DNA of 64,000 nt, taken from NCBI GenBank assembly GCA_026415035.1, contig JAOAHX010000001.1, forward strand, positions 1 through 64,000, read 5' to 3'. Within the stretch, counting starts at the first letter, position 1. Every line of letters starts with the position of its first letter. This DNA comes from Thermodesulfobacteriota bacterium. GTDB lineage: Bacteria; Desulfobacterota; BSN033; UBA1163. Made by a program: the position numbers and the translations under genes. Of this stretch, positions 60,134-64,000 are shown piece by piece. The notes under the pieces were generated by a model, which made no database searches, had not been told where the DNA came from, and saw only the letters and a list, made by a program, of their open reading frames with translations.

Positions 60134-60161
60134 ATTATCACAAGCCACGTTCAATTGTCAA
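60134..60161 (-). promoter_or_regulatory. Sigma-70 promoter of the pseudo-receiver-valS-gatCA operon
   Basis: On the minus strand, a perfect TTGACA (60156-60161), 16-bp spacer and GATAAT (60134-60139). It leaves a leader of roughly 115 nt. Confidence 0.65.
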
Positions 60162-60334
60162 CTTTTAAAACTCGGTTAGATCCGATAAAAGCCCTCTTTC
60201 GCTGAAGGAAAGCCTTTCGATCAACGGACCTCCCTCCGCGTCCCAGGCGGCCCTTCTTTGAGGCCGTTCCTCTTATAGGAACCAACCGAGGCTTGCGGTT
60301 TAACGGGTAAGGTATTAATAGAATAAGGTTATAA

Positions 60335-60403
60335 TTGGGGTGACCCTCCAATCCCGAACCCATTGAAACCGGGATTGGATTTCAATAAGGGCTCCACCCC
60401 CAA
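60335..60403 (+). ncRNA. Candidate structured leader RNA of queA-tgt
   Basis: Three helices can stack: P1 TTGGGGTG (60335-60342) with CACCCCCAA (60395-60403, one bulge); P2 CCCT (60344-60347) with AGGG (60388-60391); P3 CCAATCCCG (60348-60356) with CGGGATTGG (60370-60378). Loop bases ATTGAAA (60362-60368) are also complementary to TTTCAAT (60380-60386), which could form a pseudoknot if P3 is shortened. A TATAAT at 60330-60335 overlaps the first P1 base, so P1 may not be transcribed if that is the -10. It does not match the preQ1-I, -II or -III consensus as I know them. Confidence 0.4.
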
Positions 60404-60420
60404 GGCTTGAACGGAGATAG

Positions 60421-62653
<2,233 letters not shown>

Positions 62654-62672
62654 ATTCAGAGAGGAGGAAATT

Positions 62673-62996
62673 ATGTGGATTGAGTTTGCCTACGCCATGG
62701 GCCCCCAGCCCGGGGGTGGAAATCAGGGGGCGGCATGGCTGAATTTCATCCCCATCATCCTGATCTTCGTCATCTTCTACTTTCTCCTCATCCGCCCCCA
62801 GCAGAAGAGGGCGAAAGAGCACCGCAATCTCCTGGCCAATTTGAAGGAGGGAGATCAGGTATTGACGAGCGGGGGGATCTATGGCAGGATTACCGGGATC
62901 AAGGATGACAAAATCACCGTCGAGATCTCCGATCGGGTGAGAGTCAAAGTGAATCGGGGTCATATCGCGGCGGTCATCAAATCGGATTCGGTATAA
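62673..62996 (+). CDS. yajC: Sec translocon accessory subunit YajC
   Basis: 107 aa: a short N-terminal segment, one TM helix (about 26-45, FIPIILIFVIFYFLLIRPQQ) and the cytosolic beta-domain (EGDQVLTSGGIYGRITGI). Normally the first gene of yajC-secD-secF, but here rpsF follows instead. Separated by 19 bp from tgt. Confidence 0.94.
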   Translation: MWIEFAYAMGPQPGGGNQGAAWLNFIPIILIFVIFYFLLIRPQQKRAKEHRNLLANLKEGDQVLTSGGIYGRITGIKDDKITVEISDRVRVKVNRGHIAAVIKSDSV

Positions 62997-63084
62997 CCCC
63001 CCGAATCCTTTTCCCAAAGATGGGAGACCCACACCCCTTGCTCTAACCGTCGTGTTAGGGCTATAATCCACGAGGAGGTGACCC
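62997..63084 (+). promoter_or_regulatory. rpsF leader: two hairpins and a TATAAT
   Basis: A short stem TCCCA/TGGGA (63012-63025) is followed by GCTCTAAC/GTTAGGGC (63040-63047 with 63054-63061, 8 bp including one G-U pair) whose loop begins CGTCGT just after a C, so a CCG is present near the loop. A perfect TATAAT lies at 63062-63067, with TTGCTC 18 bp before it. S6:S18 leader RNAs carry a CCG next to a hairpin; whether this is one is unproven. Confidence 0.3.
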
Positions 63085-63462
63085 ATGTCTCTATCGCTCC
63101 AGCCTCAGAGAAAGTACGAAACCATCTTCATCCTCGACCCTGACATCGAAGAAGAGGTCGCCCAATCCGCCCTTGAGAAGATCAAAGGGGTCATCACCCA
63201 AGGAAGCGGAGAGATCCTGAAGGTGGAGGATTGGGGAAAGCGAAAGCTCGCCTACAAGGTCCGGAAGAAATCGAAAGGCCACTACATCCTCATCCACTTC
63301 TCAGGCACTCCCGAGCTGCTCTCTGAGCTTGAGAGGAATTATCGGGTGATGGACCCGGTGATCAAATTCCAATCGGTCCGTCTCGATGAACGGAAAGCCT
63401 CCCACGCCACCCTTGCCCCTCCCGAGGATCAACCGGAAGAAGAAGGGGAGGGGACGGCATGA
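63085..63462 (+). CDS. rpsF: 30S ribosomal protein S6
   Basis: 125 aa; core YETIFILDPDIEEEVAQ through WGKRKLAYKVRKKSKGHYILIHF and YRVMDPVIKFQSVRLDE. An acidic C-terminal tail (EEEGEG) extends it. Overlaps the ssb-like start by 4 bp (ATGA), so translation is coupled. Confidence 0.97.
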   Translation: MSLSLQPQRKYETIFILDPDIEEEVAQSALEKIKGVITQGSGEILKVEDWGKRKLAYKVRKKSKGHYILIHFSGTPELLSELERNYRVMDPVIKFQSVRLDERKASHATLAPPEDQPEEEGEGTA

Positions 63463-63857
63463 CCCTCTCGAGCTCGGGGATGCCTGGGAGAAACCAGGTC
63501 ATGCTCACCGGTTGGGTGGTGAAGTCTCCACAGTTCCACCATCAGCTGAACGGAACCCCTGTGCTCCAGTTCTTTCTAAAAGTGGACGATCCCGAGGAGA
63601 CTACGAGGAGATCGCCGGATCGGGGTTCTAAAGACCGTCCCTGCCAACCGGAGGTCATGCCTCCAAGTTCGATCCAGATCGTGGCCTTCGGGCCCCTCGC
63701 CCAAGAAGGAGCCCTGCTTCGGGACGGCCAGCGCCTCTGCGTCAAAGGTCGCCTGACCGAGAGACGCTGGAAACTGGCCGACGGGAGAATCCGGTCCCGG
63801 GTGGAGGTGATCGCCTCCGAACTCCTGGTGGTCGAGGAACCCCGAACCCCTGTGTAG
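63459..63857 (+). CDS. Single-stranded DNA-binding protein (SSB/PriB-like OB fold)
   Basis: 132 aa between rpsF and rpsR, the usual location of ssb or priB. The OB-fold pattern is NQVMLTGWVVKSPQFHHQLNG, with VLQFFLKVDD, IQIVAFGPLAQEGALLRDGQ and KGRLTERRWKLADGR. No acidic IPF-type C-terminal tail is seen, so it resembles PriB more than full-length SSB. ATG overlaps the rpsF stop. Confidence 0.85.
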   Translation: MTLSSSGMPGRNQVMLTGWVVKSPQFHHQLNGTPVLQFFLKVDDPEETTRRSPDRGSKDRPCQPEVMPPSSIQIVAFGPLAQEGALLRDGQRLCVKGRLTERRWKLADGRIRSRVEVIASELLVVEEPRTPV

Positions 63858-63894
63858 GATTCGAAAACCAATGATGTCGAGAGAGGAGAAACAG

Positions 63895-64000
63895 ATGAAA
63901 AAGCCTGGAGAAAAACCCGCTCCGGAAAAGAGGAAGAAACCCTTCTTAAGGCGAAAGGTCTGTCGGTTCTGCACCGACAAGAAACTGGAGATCGACTATA
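63895..64000 (+). CDS. rpsR: 30S ribosomal protein S18, 5' part
   Basis: Starts at ATG 63895 with GGAG 6 nt upstream and runs off the right edge. The visible 35 codons have a basic N-terminus and then RRKVCRFCTDKKLEIDY, the S18 N-terminal signature with the CxxC. In-frame ATGs at 63871 and 63874 are less likely starts. Confidence 0.95.
   Translation, partial: MKKPGEKPAPEKRKKPFLRRKVCRFCTDKKLEIDY

Larger units (their letters stand above)
60013..60420. other. Divergent intergenic region before queA
   Basis: 408 bp with no credible gene. It holds a promoter for the minus-strand pseudo-receiver gene (60134-60161) and a structured RNA candidate before queA (60335-60403). The stretch 60162-60334 shows nothing I can name. 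Confidence 0.6.

Overview
The window looks like chromosomal DNA from a Gram-negative bacterium related to Desulfobacterota (the former Deltaproteobacteria). The GC content is moderately high and gene spacing is very tight. The main clues are a pilB-pilT-pilC-pilS-pilR cluster behind a sigma-54 promoter, an archaeal/anaerobe-style indolepyruvate:ferredoxin oxidoreductase (iorA/iorB), selB, a long-form HflX, an NfeD-slipin pair and a DUF4388/PATAN protein. The phylum is inferred from gene content and has not been tested by phylogeny. No rRNA, CRISPR array, prophage or insertion sequence was seen. The only tRNA found is tRNA-Leu(CAG).

Layout. 1-2.6 kb (-): asparagine synthetase cut by the window edge, and a membrane-anchored family-2 glycosyltransferase, probably the end of a surface-polysaccharide cluster. 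2.7-7.4 kb: class A penicillin-binding protein, tRNA-Leu, ribF, lepB and a nitrilase-family amidase. 7.8-10.0 kb (+): an OmpR-type response regulator and its sensor kinase. 10.1-17.5 kb (+): type IV pilus motor operon pilB-pilT-pilC-pilS-pilR. 17.5-32.9 kb (-): a long co-directional run, rtcA-hflX-guaB-(TPR/zinc-ribbon membrane protein)-(DUF4388 protein)-guaA-dnaE-accA-mutL. 33.0-35.9 kb (+): MBL-fold hydrolase, NfeD protease and slipin. 36-40 kb: a tRNA 2'-O-methyltransferase (-), a sugar aminotransferase plus nucleotide-sugar dehydrogenase (+), and an OGG1-type glycosylase (-). 40.1-50.0 kb (-): M16 protease, iorB-iorA, a TPR protein, selB, HU, an HD-domain protein and a nitroreductase. 50.0-52.5 kb (-): rmuC and a CARDB-like lipoprotein. 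52.6-54.0 kb (+): threonine aldolase and cutA. 54.0-60.0 kb (-): gatA, gatC, valS and a Glu-rich pseudo-receiver protein. 60.4-64.0 kb (+): queA, tgt, yajC, rpsF, an ssb-like gene and the start of rpsR.

How the parts fit. Most genes are housekeeping: replication and repair (dnaE, mutL, rmuC, OGG1-like, ssb-like), GMP synthesis (guaA, guaB), translation and tRNA modification (valS, gatCA, selB, queA, tgt, trmJ-like, rpsF, rpsR), envelope biogenesis, and anaerobic amino-acid metabolism (iorAB). The type IV pilus motor operon carries its own sigma-54 promoter and sigma-54 activator, but no pilin gene is present.

The least explained material is of three kinds. First, a DUF4388 protein whose parts resemble the PilB N-terminal domain and a GspG-type pseudopilin, next to a TPR/zinc-ribbon membrane protein. 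Second, a pseudo-receiver protein with a Glu-rich linker at the head of the valS-gatCA operon. Third, a structured RNA candidate before queA and a DnaA-box/palindrome-bearing intergenic region before selB. All computational claims below come from reading the sequence; no database search or folding program was run.
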